Shown piece by piece: positions 1 through 10,066 of a stretch of DNA of 64,000 bases. Location of the stretch: contig VNKQ01000004.1 of assembly GCA_016508695.1 (NCBI GenBank), positions 2,418,001 through 2,482,000 on the forward strand. The letters are read 5' to 3'. Numbering within the stretch: the stretch's first letter is position 1; each line of letters starts with the position of its first letter. A program made the translations under genes and the position numbers. The notes beneath the pieces were generated by a model. It did no database searches. It was not told where the DNA came from and was given only the letters and a program-made list of their open reading frames with translations. Source of the DNA: Hyphodiscus hymeniophilus. Its lineage: Eukaryota > Ascomycota > Leotiomycetes > Helotiales > Hyphodiscaceae.

Positions 1-526
1 GAGTCTTTTTCTCAAGATGACTATCAATCCACGAAGGGCAATAGATCTTAATGTCAACGCTTCTCTCGAGTTCCTCAAACTTGTTATGCCGGCGCGTATC
101 TCGGCAATGAATCGCGGGACGAACGAACATTTGCTCGAAATCAACACCCTAGAGAAACTTCCCGACGACCACAAACCTTTGGAGAAGTACATGGCGCAGC
201 GACTTCGTATTCCACATGAGATGCGGATCCGAGTAGTGCCGATGTGGGCGAGACGGTTTGTGAGGAACCGGAAAGCAAAAGCACAAAACTTGGATGTGCC
301 GAGGGATCCGAACGGAAATCCGCTGGTTGGCTTAGAGGAATTACCAATTGGAGAGGAAATCTGGATGCATGTTGCACCTACTAAAGATGAATTGAGGCGG
401 CATGGGGTTGAAATGGAGGGTGGGACCAAGGAAGAAGGTGGTGGGGTGGTAGACGTTACTGGGAATGAAGGACGAACTAGAGAAGATAGGCATAGCGTTG
501 AGCAGAGGTCTATGGAACGTGGTTGA
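1..526 (+). CDS. 3' end of an unknown protein (5' truncated by window edge)
   Basis: The frame is open from base 2 to the TGA at 524-526 (first ATG in the window at 17). The bases just before that ATG are a pyrimidine tract ending in AAG, which looks like a splice acceptor, so the ATG is probably internal and this is the last exon of a longer gene. The visible 169 residues are basic and well structured for about 125 residues (LPDDHKPLEKYMAQRLRIP, then WARRFVRNRKAKAQ), followed by a Gly/Glu-rich disordered tail. I do not recognise the family. Low-complexity tail and coding-like composition support a real gene; function unknown. Confidence 0.55.
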   Translation, partial: SLFLKMTINPRRAIDLNVNASLEFLKLVMPARISAMNRGTNEHLLEINTLEKLPDDHKPLEKYMAQRLRIPHEMRIRVVPMWARRFVRNRKAKAQNLDVPRDPNGNPLVGLEELPIGEEIWMHVAPTKDELRRHGVEMEGGTKEEGGGVVDVTGNEGRTREDRHSVEQRSMERG

Positions 527-1055
527 GTATATTCTGTACTCCTCTGAATATATGGAGAAATGGAGTTAGCGGCCTGGCTTGGTTTGGTGCATTTCTGGAT
601 AGACTGCGGAGCGTAAAGTATCGTATATATGCAGGACAAAGCCATTGTATAAATGAAGTTGTGTCCTTCTGTGAACACTAATCTGAATCTTCTTCTAGTT
701 AGACACCTTCTGAGCCGTTCCAGATCTTTAGAAGAGTCGCAACGAAACGTCAGATCCTTTGTCATGAGCAATCAAGGATCCATTGAGGCCATTGGATTCC
801 GTATCATTCAAACGTTCTGAACGAGTTTACCACCCTGTTTTTCGACTAGCATAACATTTCTCAACCAGAATGACAACAACTCAACTACCCATCCCAATCC
901 GATGAATCGATGATTCAGTATGAAATCTTTTTGCCCTGGCGTTTCAGAATCACTCGAAGTCCCTATTGGGATCTTGGAAGCACGGCTGAGCCACGTAATT
1001 CGAATAATTTGTCAAGCCACATATCCAAGCTAGAACCCACCCGATACTCGACCAG
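527..1055. other. Intergenic, convergent 3' regions
   Basis: Lies between the stop of the truncated first gene and the stop of the SET gene on the opposite strand. I see no open frame of interest; it presumably holds both 3' untranslated regions. Confidence 0.5.
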
Positions 1056-2192
1056 TTAAGTCGCCTCTGAGGTCTCCAATTCGATCGCTGCAGTCTTTGT
1101 AGCTAGTACATCAAGATCATCTTCCGAAGCAGTCGTATCATCCGTTCCTTGAAGCACGGCATCTAAACTTCGTATCTGATCCTCACGATCACCACATTCC
1201 GAGCCACTTCTGCTCCCGCTGTCCACACTTCCCAATTCAGTGCATCCTGTAATTCGTGTCAGCCACGCCTCCTACTGCTAGAAAAGCAACCCTTAGAGTA
1301 GTAATAATGGAACTCACCACCACATTGACAATCAAAGCCATAGATCCGCTTCAACTGTGCTTTCTTATGTCCATAATCGACCGTGACCTCCTCTCCCTCC
1401 AACAGTTTGAGTCGGTTCCAGAAGATCATTCTGCCGATGCTGTCCTTCCAAACGTAAAGTGAATTAGGCACACAAGAGTGGTTGATCCTGCTCGCCGTCT
1501 CAAAGACACCCGTCGCCATGTCATCCATGATACTGTATCCATTACTGTATACAATTGACCGATGGACCGACTCGTTGGAGTTCCGCGAGAAATGGGAGAG
1601 TGAGAGAAAGGACTCGCGACCGCATGGAGACAGAGCTGCAACTGAGACATCCAAGGGGTCGGCGCGGGATCCTGTATCCTTTAACGTGACGAGAGATGCC
1701 TCTGAGAGAAGGATTGTGCCGGGTAATACTATTGATCTCGAAGTCAACCGGCTGTTCTGCTGTAAAGCAAAGCGGAACCCTTTGGTTCCAAAAACATTTA
1801 AAGCATTGCAAGCACGCCAGAATACACACTATCTCGAAGTGCAAAGACACCCAAGCCCTTTCCCTCTGCTTCTCGTATTTCTATCAGAAGACCGAGCGTC
1901 TCGGGGTAGCGGAGTGGTGAGGGCTGAACATCATCCGGTGGGGGAGAGGGTGTTCTAGGTTGCGTTACTTCCACGGGAGCACTTTTTCTTGCAGAGCTTG
2001 CGAGGAAGAGGCGTGGGGACGCAATGGGCGCCATTGGGTTCGAGGCGGTTTGTTTCGGACTTATCGTTACTACTGAAGAATAGATGTTAGCAGGTGTTCC
2101 ACCGACAGACACGATGAGGATTGAGCGATTGTGTTTCATAGACGTAATTCCTCAATATGAAGCAGCTAGTTCAACATCTTACCATCCTCCAT
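1056..2192 (-). CDS. SET-domain protein (putative lysine methyltransferase)
   Basis: Four exons on the minus strand: 2192-2183, 2072-1828, 1759-1318 and 1246-1056. All introns are GT-AG and keep frame; the first ends with a textbook branch site (CTAAC) and pyrimidine tract. The protein begins with a short Pro/Ser-rich leader, then the SET opening (EGKGLGVFALRD), the cofactor/catalytic motif INHSCVPN, EGEEVTVDYG, and a post-SET-like cysteine group CQCGGC created only after splicing intron 3. An acidic, Ser-rich tail ends the protein. SET proteins of this layout methylate lysines on histones or other proteins using S-adenosylmethionine; the substrate cannot be inferred. A start at 2139 without the first intron is an alternative, but the branch site favours 2192; a further upstream exon cannot be excluded. 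Confidence 0.8.
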
Positions 2193-2635
2193 GTTAAACA
2201 AGTCTGTATGACGATGTGAAACAGCAAGTCTGGACAAGGTAACTGGTCTGAGAGGCTGGAGGATTTGAATTCCTTGACCAAGGTACAACTAATGATCTCA
2301 CTTGTAATCAAGTCTGTTAGAAATGGATATCTCTAACTCTTCTCGGAAACCGCTTCGCGTGGCTAGCCTTGCTATTTTGCCGATGATAACAACTCAGAAT
2401 AATGCACGTACATCGCAAAAAACACGTATATAATCCTGCCAGGGCAAGATACATCTTTCAGCCGTAACCTCTTGAGCCCCTTCGACCTTTGGCTTGAGCC
2501 AATTGCCATCCAAAGTGATCGAAAGGCGATTCCATTCATCGTACAGCATCTTAACTTACATCTACTCCCAGTGGTAGATAGCCCAACCGAAACGCCATGC
2601 ATGCCAAACTCCACACAATGCGAACCCAGAACATG
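2193..2635. other. Intergenic
   Basis: Between the start of the SET gene and the stop of the Cmc1-type gene, both on the minus strand. It should hold the SET promoter and the Cmc1 3' untranslated region. I see no further gene. Confidence 0.5.
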
Positions 2636-3179
2636 TCATCTGTGCCTGTCTTTACTCAACTGCCCTTCGTCTCTCTTAGGGAACCCGCCTACACGTTCTG
2701 CCTTCCTTAGAACCTCCCTCCCTTTGTCACCATCCCGATCTTCTTGCGGTAACCCCCACCATTCGCGATGGAATTTTTCTTGTTCTTTCTTCCTTGCTTC
2801 CTTTCCCTCTCTTTCTCTCTGCCTCTTGAGCCTCGTGGCAAACCATTCTTCTCTCGCAGAGTCTTGTTCGGCTTGCGTTGCGTGGGCGACCATACAGGTA
2901 TTCATCGCGCGGTTTTGTTGTCTGCATTTGAATGGTGCAGTGAAGGTCTTCCCCAGGGCACACTCGGCGAATACTGTGATTTGCAACATTTAGAAAGGCT
3001 TCAAGAATAGCTCTCTATCTGGTATACGGACGTTTGATCTCAGCAGCACAATATCCTCGTACTCTTGCATGATACAGCTCTCGAACTTGAGCTTCTTGGC
3101 CGGAGGATAGAGGAAGAGGATTTCGCGAGGGCATAGGTAGTCGAGGTGCTGCCTCTATCTCGGCTGGTGATGGAGCCAT
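2636..3179 (-). CDS. cmc1: Twin CX9C mitochondrial protein, Cmc1 family
   Basis: Two exons, 3179-3032 and 2973-2636, joined across a 58-base intron to give 161 residues. Splicing creates the diagnostic pattern: Cys-x9-Cys (CAAEIKLFAEC), 11 residues, then Cys-x9-Cys (CRQQNRAMNTC). Proteins with this helix-hairpin-helix are imported into the mitochondrial intermembrane space and oxidised by Mia40; Cmc1 members help assemble cytochrome c oxidase. The tail is long, basic and Glu/Lys/Arg rich (coiled-coil-like), extending the protein beyond the usual 110 residues or so. The donor is GTCCGT, weaker than its neighbours, but the recovered CX9C spacing argues strongly for it. It shares a 266-base divergent promoter with the Utp11 gene. 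Confidence 0.85.
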
Positions 3180-3445
3180 GGCTGCCATAAAAGCACAAGA
3201 AAAGAGATCTTGTTCGACCTTTCAGTATTGAATGAGACAATGTTCAAAATCGAACGACGTTGACGTCTAGACGTGAAGCTTCGGGTTTCTGCGCTAGAAA
3301 CTAGCTTCCGAGCCCCGCTGAAATTTATTCGTGAGGCTGAGGAACTTTGAGACTTTCAATCCATTTACCATTTTCACGACCCTTTTACCTTGGACTGTAA
3401 CCTCGCCTTCACGAACTTGAACGAAGCACCTGGACTTGTCTCACC
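3180..3445. promoter_or_regulatory. Shared divergent promoter region, cmc1 / utp11
   Basis: The two start codons face away from each other 266 bases apart, so both promoters must lie here. A pyrimidine-rich stretch precedes the Utp11 start. No specific factor site was recognised. Confidence 0.45.
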
Positions 3446-4209
3446 ATGTCATCCATGAGAAATGCCGTCCAACGGCGCAATCATCGAGAGCGAGGACAGC
3501 CAGAAGAGCGGAAGAAATGGGGACTGCTTGAAAAACATAAAGTATATACGTTGTTCTCTCCCTTCTTGACTTACTGGCTAACTTGTTATAGGACTACTCT
3601 GCTCGCGCCCGCGACTTTAATGCCAAAAAGACGAAACTAAAAGCTCTTCGACAAAAAGTTCTCGACAAGAATCCCGATGAGTTCTACTTTTCCATGACGA
3701 ACAAGAAAGGGCCTACAACAGGAAAGAAGGGTACCGGCACAATTAAAGGTGATAGAGGCAATGCGGTATTGGGTCAAGATGCAGTACGATTATTTAAAAC
3801 GCAGGATTTGGGATATGTCAGGACGATGAGGAATAAAACCCAAAGGGAGGTAGACGATTTGGAGCGGAGGGTTACAGGCATTCGAGGGCATGGACAGAAG
3901 ATTGTTTTCGTGGAAGACGAAGGCGAGCAACATGGACGGATGGATGCCGATGAGGATATGGACGAAGAGAGCGATGACGAAGATCATGAAGGTGATGTCG
4001 ATTTGGCGGCTAAAAAGCTGCGGAAGTTACATGAGAAGGAGGCCGACAAGCTGGAGTCAAAACTCACAGTTGCGAGGCAACGATTAAAGGCGTTGGCAGA
4101 AGCAGAAGAGGCGCTTGACCTACAACGGGCGAGGATGGCGAAGTCACCAGCAGTGGGAGGAGTCAATAAGAACGGGATGAAATTCAAGGTGCGAGAACGC
4201 AAGAGATAA
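3446..4209 (+). CDS. utp11: U3 snoRNA-associated protein Utp11 (small-subunit processome)
   Basis: Two exons (3446-3541 and 3592-4209) flank a 50-base intron and encode 237 residues, close to the family's usual length. The N terminus MSSMRNAVQRRNHRERGQP and the segment DYSARARDFNAKKTKLK are hallmark Utp11 sequences, followed by NPDEFYFSMTNKK. An acidic linker (DADEDMDEESDDEDHE) and a basic coiled-coil C terminus ending KFKVRERKR complete it. Utp11 is a component of the nucleolar processome needed for 18S rRNA maturation from the 35S precursor. Confidence in the identity is high because the conserved N-terminal block is intact after splicing. Confidence 0.95.
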
Positions 4210-4383
4210 ATTTATTAATTGGCCATCAGACATGACGAATATTGCATGCTGAGTATCTTGGGCCATGTGTCGACCGACTCGGAACTTGTCCAGCCCGCCA
4301 GCGAAACTATAATTTCGAGTTCGAGAGCCCCTGTTGTTCCGTCCTATCCCAATACCAAACGCCAGCCCAAAACCCGAGCATAA

Positions 4384-6072
4384 TTATTTCTTCCTGGTCA
4401 AGCAGCTACTGATGAAGATAATGATCTTTGCTAATCCCTTGCACGACATCGTTAAAGTCCACACCATGCATTTCAGCAACATCCATATCAGTCCGAAAAA
4501 TCCAGGGATCTTCTCTTTCTCCTTCTCTTTATTCTCTTTCATGCTAGTCTGGCTCTCTAAATCCATTTCGAACTCTTCGACTTTCAAATCTTTCTCGCGT
4601 TTACTTTCACGCTTCCACTTCTTGCTTGAAGTGCTCTTTGGAGTCATCGGTGCTAAGCTGGGCGGTGCTTCGAATCTCTCCACGTCCCGAGCCTTCTCCT
4701 CCGCGATGGCCACTAGCATGGTTGCGCAGATTGCTACATCTACAATGTAAAAGCAATCGATCTTGGCAGCGACAGCTGTGTCAATCTCAAGGAATCCACC
4801 TCCAGCGCCATCACGGACCAGCCGAACAAGATTGTGTGGCAATTCAGGATGCTCGAGCGTATATTCCACTCTTGACCACGCGGGGGATGACTGTATTGAA
4901 ACACGGAATGGTGTAGCGATCGCTGGATGGACTAAGTAATACCGCTTGCTGTCCTCGTCCCAGACCAAACGTCCACATTCTCGCTCGGCAGCCTCTTGGA
5001 TAGACTCCTGGTCTTGTCTGTTCGGCTTGTTCGCCAGTTCGATCACCATGTTTGACGCAGCTCGCGGGTACAGCAAAGCGACGAGTCCATCATTGGGTGG
5101 CAATCGACGTGCAGCCTCTTCCAGGGTCGTAGACATAACTTCCATACCTGTATTCGACTTCGACGATAATCCAATCCTAGGACTCGATTCTTTGACGGGC
5201 TTGCTAGGATCTTGTCTCGTCATTGTCATTTGCGCGGAAGTCGACGTGGGCATTAAGCGCAGTGTATAAAATGCCTGCGTCGCAGAAGATAGCGTATGCA
5301 CCGGCTCTTCAGGTGAGCTTGTCATCTTGAAGCAGAATGAACGACCCTCTGACGCAGAGACTCTCCAGCCATTTGTCACTTTCCACAGCTCTTTCATTTC
5401 GTCATTGCTGCTTGGCTCCATGATGGCCTCCTCTTGAAACACACGAGGGAAGCGACCAGGGGAGGTACCAACTGGTGGTGGGCTTTGCAGACCAAGCATC
5501 ATACGGTCTGGTTCGTCACTGATGCTGGGTGAGTAAGGACGTCTATTGATGACGGTTCTGGGGATGTGCGTCGGCGATGTTTGTGTGGGAAAGTAGGGTT
5601 GATGCTCGAGTGGGACTTCGGGGTTATAACGAGGGAAGATTGAACGCATGACAGGTTCGCCGCGTTGGGGTGATGAGTTTGGAGTGTTCCTGGTGGAACT
5701 GTGTGAAGAGTTTGAATTATTCCTCACCAGCGTTGGAGCTTCCGAGAAGGAAGTATGTGACCTGGGAGGTAAATCCGCAGTGGAGTGTACAGGTGGCGGT
5801 ACTGTGATGGGTGAAGGTGTTGCTCTCGTTCTGTCTGTTTGGGGAGTCGATCGACCTCCCATAGCCGACTGTCGCCCATCTAAGGCACTCTGTCGTCCAT
5901 CCGATTGAAACGCAGGAGATTCAGCCCTTTCGATCGCTGATTGAGGACGACTCTGAGGAATCACAGCATGTCGTCTCGTACTTGGTTTTCTCGACGCATT
6001 CTTCGTCTTCTTTGGCGGTGGAGGGAATAGCTGTAGTCCCATATTCACCGGCTTTGCTGCGTTTTCCGGCAT
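4384..6072 (-). CDS. Fungal protein of unknown function, disordered N terminus and C-terminal membrane segment
   Basis: A single exon of 562 residues. The first 200 residues are Pro/Ser/Arg-rich and disordered, with a short near-tandem repeat (GRQSALDGRQSAMGG). Residues about 230-430 are folded-looking and contain alternating hydrophobic strands; a hydrophobic stretch follows (AAKIDCFYIVDVAICATML). The C terminus has a charged Lys/Glu linker and then a strongly hydrophobic segment (IPGFFGLIWMLLKCMVWTL) ending with a basic SCLTRKK, like a tail anchor. No enzymatic motif is visible to me. It is conserved-looking but unnamed; expected to be membrane attached facing the cytosol (inference). Confidence 0.75.
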   Translation of the reverse strand: MPENAAKPVNMGLQLFPPPPKKTKNASRKPSTRRHAVIPQSRPQSAIERAESPAFQSDGRQSALDGRQSAMGGRSTPQTDRTRATPSPITVPPPVHSTADLPPRSHTSFSEAPTLVRNNSNSSHSSTRNTPNSSPQRGEPVMRSIFPRYNPEVPLEHQPYFPTQTSPTHIPRTVINRRPYSPSISDEPDRMMLGLQSPPPVGTSPGRFPRVFQEEAIMEPSSNDEMKELWKVTNGWRVSASEGRSFCFKMTSSPEEPVHTLSSATQAFYTLRLMPTSTSAQMTMTRQDPSKPVKESSPRIGLSSKSNTGMEVMSTTLEEAARRLPPNDGLVALLYPRAASNMVIELANKPNRQDQESIQEAAERECGRLVWDEDSKRYYLVHPAIATPFRVSIQSSPAWSRVEYTLEHPELPHNLVRLVRDGAGGGFLEIDTAVAAKIDCFYIVDVAICATMLVAIAEEKARDVERFEAPPSLAPMTPKSTSSKKWKRESKREKDLKVEEFEMDLESQTSMKENKEKEKEKIPGFFGLIWMLLKCMVWTLTMSCKGLAKIIIFISSCLTRKK

Positions 6073-6865
6073 CGTGAATTAATGGTAGAAGTATACCAGA
6101 TACTATAATGCTAGTAACAGACAAAGACACCAGCTCGGTGCTTGGGCCATGCTTGAAGGCTTGGGAGCACTCGCTCCATCATATATGATATGCACCTCTA
6201 ACTTCAACGCTTCCGTCCTAAGCGTGGTAGGGACTGCTTGTGCAAGCGCGTACCAAAATTATCCCAGACTTCGACGAATTGTGCGAATGATGCTATTCAT
6301 AGATTTTGGCTGTATTACCGCCAGCGAGTCATTGTTGTTGCAGCGTCTGGGCAGGCATCTACTGCTTGTCGAGCGGCAGGATGCAGTGTGATAGATATGC
6401 TGATTGGTGGAGTTGAAATGTCAAAGTTTGTAAGCGCCTTTGACGGGTAGATTTGGACAAGGGTGAAGCTCGGCTAGGCGCTGTCAATAGGGAATTATTT
6501 AAGGGGCTTACACGTGATTATGACCCCGCATTCTTTTTGAGGCTCTCTGTCATTCAGACATTCTATGCATTCACAACAACAAAATGCCTCTCCAAATGGA
6601 GTCTCAAAGAGAGCATTTGGTGTCTCGGAGCCAAGTCACAAGAGGTGAACAACCATCTTTCCAGCTTGAAGCCTCGGCGGATATCCATGGTCTTCCTTGT
6701 CTTCATTCCTTCCGCGTTACACAACATACCGCGCGAGGCTTCGATTGTCTCGCAGAACCCAAGTGGGATGGCCCCTTACATGGAAAGAAGTGCTCTTGCA
6801 GAATACTGGGTCAAGTTCTTCTGTGAAGAAATAACCTTTCTCGTCTTTGTGACTACTCTCTCGAA
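6073..6865. other. Intergenic, divergent promoters
   Basis: Separates the divergent starts at 6072 (minus) and 6866 (plus). Short open frames here (6149-6391, 6453-6908) lack coding features and the latter overlaps the MFS start. Nothing else recognised. Confidence 0.45.
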
Positions 6866-8530
6866 ATGGATTTCTACTCTTCAAATGTCGTGGTCTTCGT
6901 GGCAATAAATCTTGCGCTCTCCTATCGTCAGTGGAGATACCAGGATGGGAAAGTGAACAAAACGTCTGGAGGAAGTCAGCCGGGCGAACCAGAGGCAATT
7001 CTAGCTGCTGAGGCCGTGAACAAACAATTCAAGAGGAGGTTTCTGCCCGTCTATCTATTAGTCTCTGGAGCAGACTGGCTTCAAGTATGCAACTGTCACA
7101 AACTTCAGCTGTATTCTAATCCATGCACAGGGCCCTTACATATACACAATGTATAAAGGTGAGTTATCTTGACCTTGATTGGCTCTGCGACATGCTCACG
7201 CTTCATAGATGAGAAGGGACTCGCAGAAGAAACTGTGGGGCACCTTTTTCTCACAGGTAGATACCCAGTTCCCAGTCCAGCGAGATTCTTACTAACTATG
7301 AACAGGTTTCCTAGCCGCGGCCATTTCTGGCTCCTTCGTGGGATCACTTGCAGATCGATACGGTCGTCGTTCTGCGTGCCTCTTCTTCTGCGTCACATAT
7401 TCTGTCTCCTGCATGACAATACTCTTCGACGACATCATAATTCTCTTCCTCGGCCGAGTTCTCGGCGGCTTCTCCACTATCCTCATGTATAGCGTCTTCG
7501 AGAGTTGGATGGTCACGGAATACCACCGTCAGCATCTTGACGAGGCCGGCGGTTCACTGAACGATATATTTGGAACTATGAGCACACTGAACTCCATCGT
7601 CGCTATAATAGCCGGTTTATTTGCGCAAGGAATCTCAGATCTCATTGGGACGCAAAAAGCGCCCTTCATGATATCGGTGGCATGCTTGATTCTAGCCTTC
7701 TTGTCCATTTCAAAACACTGGGTGAGTTCTAGTTAGTCCCGCCATGCTCCCTACTGATTCTGTGATAGAGTGAGAATTATGGAGAGAGCGCGAATCGAGA
7801 CTGTCTGACTTCCGAGCCAAAAGCGCCCGAGAAGAGTGGGTTTCAATTGATCAAAGACGGTAATCAGGTCTTCCTACCTTGTAAACCCTAGACTGATGGA
7901 CGTCTTTGCAGACAAACGCTTATGGGCTCTTGCGGCCACCTCATGCTTCTTCGAAGGCTCAATGTACCTCTGGATATTCTTCAAGTTCCCTGCCCTACGC
8001 TTCACGCACCAGCTGGGCGGCAAAGGCTCCGACTTACCTTTCGGCATGATATTCGCAGCCTTGATGTGTGCAATGATGCTTGGATCGCTGTTTTATATCT
8101 GGTATTCTGCACTCCCACCAGGACGAGGCGTCGTGTCGCCTTCCACACTACTCAAGTTTGCATTAGTGGTAGCCGCCAATTGTTTTCTCATACCAATCTT
8201 GGTCCGTGATGAGGCAATCACTTTCTGGTGCTTCTGTGTCTTTGAGATGTGTTGTGGGATATATTTTCCCACGATGGGGAACTTGAAGGAGAAGATTGTT
8301 GGCGATGGCGTTAGAGCTAAAGTATATGGTCTTTTGAGGGTTCCACTCAATATTTTTGTAGTGGTAGGTCTGGGGTTCACGAAAGATGGTCAGTAGCTCT
8401 CCCGTGTGGCTCAAAGATGATTGGAAGCTGATATCCTGCAGGTGAGAGACACAGAGATAACATGTTCATGGTCTGTGGAGGGGCTTTACTCACCGCTGCC
8501 GCAGCTGTGGGTACGCTGTTGAGTGAGTAA
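6866..8530 (+). CDS. MFS transporter of the MFSD5 / molybdate-anion transporter (Mot2-like) family
   Basis: Seven exons: 6866-7084, 7131-7158, 7209-7256, 7306-7721, 7769-7859, 7912-8388, 8442-8530; six introns of about 46-53 bases, all GT-AG, give 455 residues in one frame. The N terminus YSSNVVVFVAINLALSYRQ followed by a loop and SGADWLQGPYIYTMYKDE is characteristic of the MFSD5 family. The MFS signature between helices 2 and 3 is present (GSLADRYGRRSAC), as is GRVLGGFSTILMYSVFESW. About 12 membrane helices are predicted by eye. Algal and animal members take up molybdate; whether this fungal protein does so is inference. Two of the exons are only 28 and 48 bases long. Confidence 0.88.
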
Positions 8531-8815
8531 TGGTCGATTATGCGGCAACTGTAAACCAGAGATTGAGCTATCAATATCAAGCTTCGCTGCTACTGAACAT
8601 ATTCCGATGTTTCACAACTGACACAATCTTATAAGACACATTCCTAGTCTCCTCCCAGTCTCCCCAAACCCAAGTAAGGCTTAATAGTTCACCCGCTGCA
8701 GGAATCCCCTCCTTGCCTTACTCAATTCTTCACAAATTACGTACTTGTGCCCTCTCTCTTCTCATATCCTTTCCCATTGCCTTCACCTCATCACTTCAAA
8801 CCATACAAGCCAAAT

Positions 8816-9618
8816 ATGGCCATCCCACAAAATATCGTGTTTGGTATTACCTTCCTCGTCTCTGCCATTCTTCTACTCGGTACCTACCATCGCGATAATA
8901 TCCTTTCCAGCCTAGGCAGCTCGCGAGGAGATGCTCGCTACATCTTCGTCGATCTAGGTGCCAACCGCGGGGACTCTCTAGAAGTGTTCCTAGGATCCGA
9001 GGATGCAAAGTTCAAGTATGATTTCCCCCGACCAGAGTGGGCGACGTACAAGCAAGCAGGTGGGATTCCGTCCGAGTGATTCTGTCTAGTTCCCTTCACT
9101 AACAGGACTTCTGGACAGACATCTATCTGTTTGAAGCCAACCCAGTCTTCAACACACCCCTGGTTCTATCCAAGGAAAAGTACGCCGCCCAAGGGATAAA
9201 CGTCAACATCTTCCCATCAACCGTCGTGGACGTCCGGGACGGGACTCGGACTTTCTTCCTCGACACGGTAAACACGGCGCACGATTTCTGGGGATCTTCC
9301 ATCTACGCCGACCATCCCGATGCTGTGGCATCCCATAGCAACGGCACGGAGCTATCCGCAATCAACATCTCGCGATGGCTGCTCATGAACACGCTGCCGC
9401 GGGATTTCGTTGTTGTGAAGATGGACATTGAGGGCGCGGAGTACGAGGTTATCCCGCACATGGCTGAGATGAGTGCGTGGACTGTTATGGATCACTTGCT
9501 GGTCGAGTGGCATGCATTACCTGAGAGTGTGCCGGGCAGTCATGAGATGGCGAAGGTCGCAGCGGAGAAGTTGCAGATTGAGGGAGTCAATATGCCGGCT
9601 TATGACTCTCCAGCTTGA
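8816..9618 (+). CDS. FkbM-family methyltransferase with N-terminal membrane anchor
   Basis: Two exons, 8816-9059 and 9119-9618, encode 247 residues. An N-terminal hydrophobic stretch (IVFGITFLVSAILLLGTY) looks like a signal anchor. The AdoMet-binding motif I is clear (IFVDLGANRGDSLEVFL), followed after splicing by DIYLFEANPVF, the acidic residue that binds the cofactor ribose, and later VVKMDIEGAEYEVIPHM, the FkbM signature. FkbM enzymes methylate oxygen atoms on sugars or small molecules. With a signal anchor the catalytic part would face the secretory-pathway lumen, suggesting a glycan or glycolipid substrate (inference). A start 23 codons upstream at 8747 is possible but would put a Pro-rich leader before the anchor. 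Confidence 0.83.
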
Positions 9619-10066
9619 ATTGCGAAGAGAGCAGATAAAAATTTCGAAGACACATGAATGAATATGGGAATCTTTGCAGCTCGGTCATTCGGTCACGTTT
9701 CGAGGCGATTCATAGAGCTTGCCCTCCTTATCCAAGCAGAAGTTCCATGACAATACGACAAAAGAGGTCTGAAGGCGGAAACTGCAACGGAGAGCGAATT
9801 GAAATTAGTTTTCTTTTTGCTACGGCTTGTATGATTCGTCTCAGCGGACTCTGCGATATGATATGCACTTCTCAACTCACAGCTACTTTAAGGCCAGCAT
9901 CTCACCGCCGATATTGGTGATATCAAACCAAGTAAACTTATGTAGTGTAAACTCATCGTAAGGACAGCCAAAAGCATAGCTCCAGTACCCGGGAAGATTC
10001 CAAACACGATGAAGCCATAGTGCGTCCCCCAGCCACACCCAAACTTCACCATCACAGCTCCCAGCA
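9619..10066. other. Intergenic, convergent 3' regions
   Basis: Between the FkbM stop and the stop of the large minus-strand gene. A minus-strand frame (10106-9888) overlapping that gene's 3' end contains hydrophobic stretches but is in a different frame; no splice that would join it is convincing. Confidence 0.4.
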
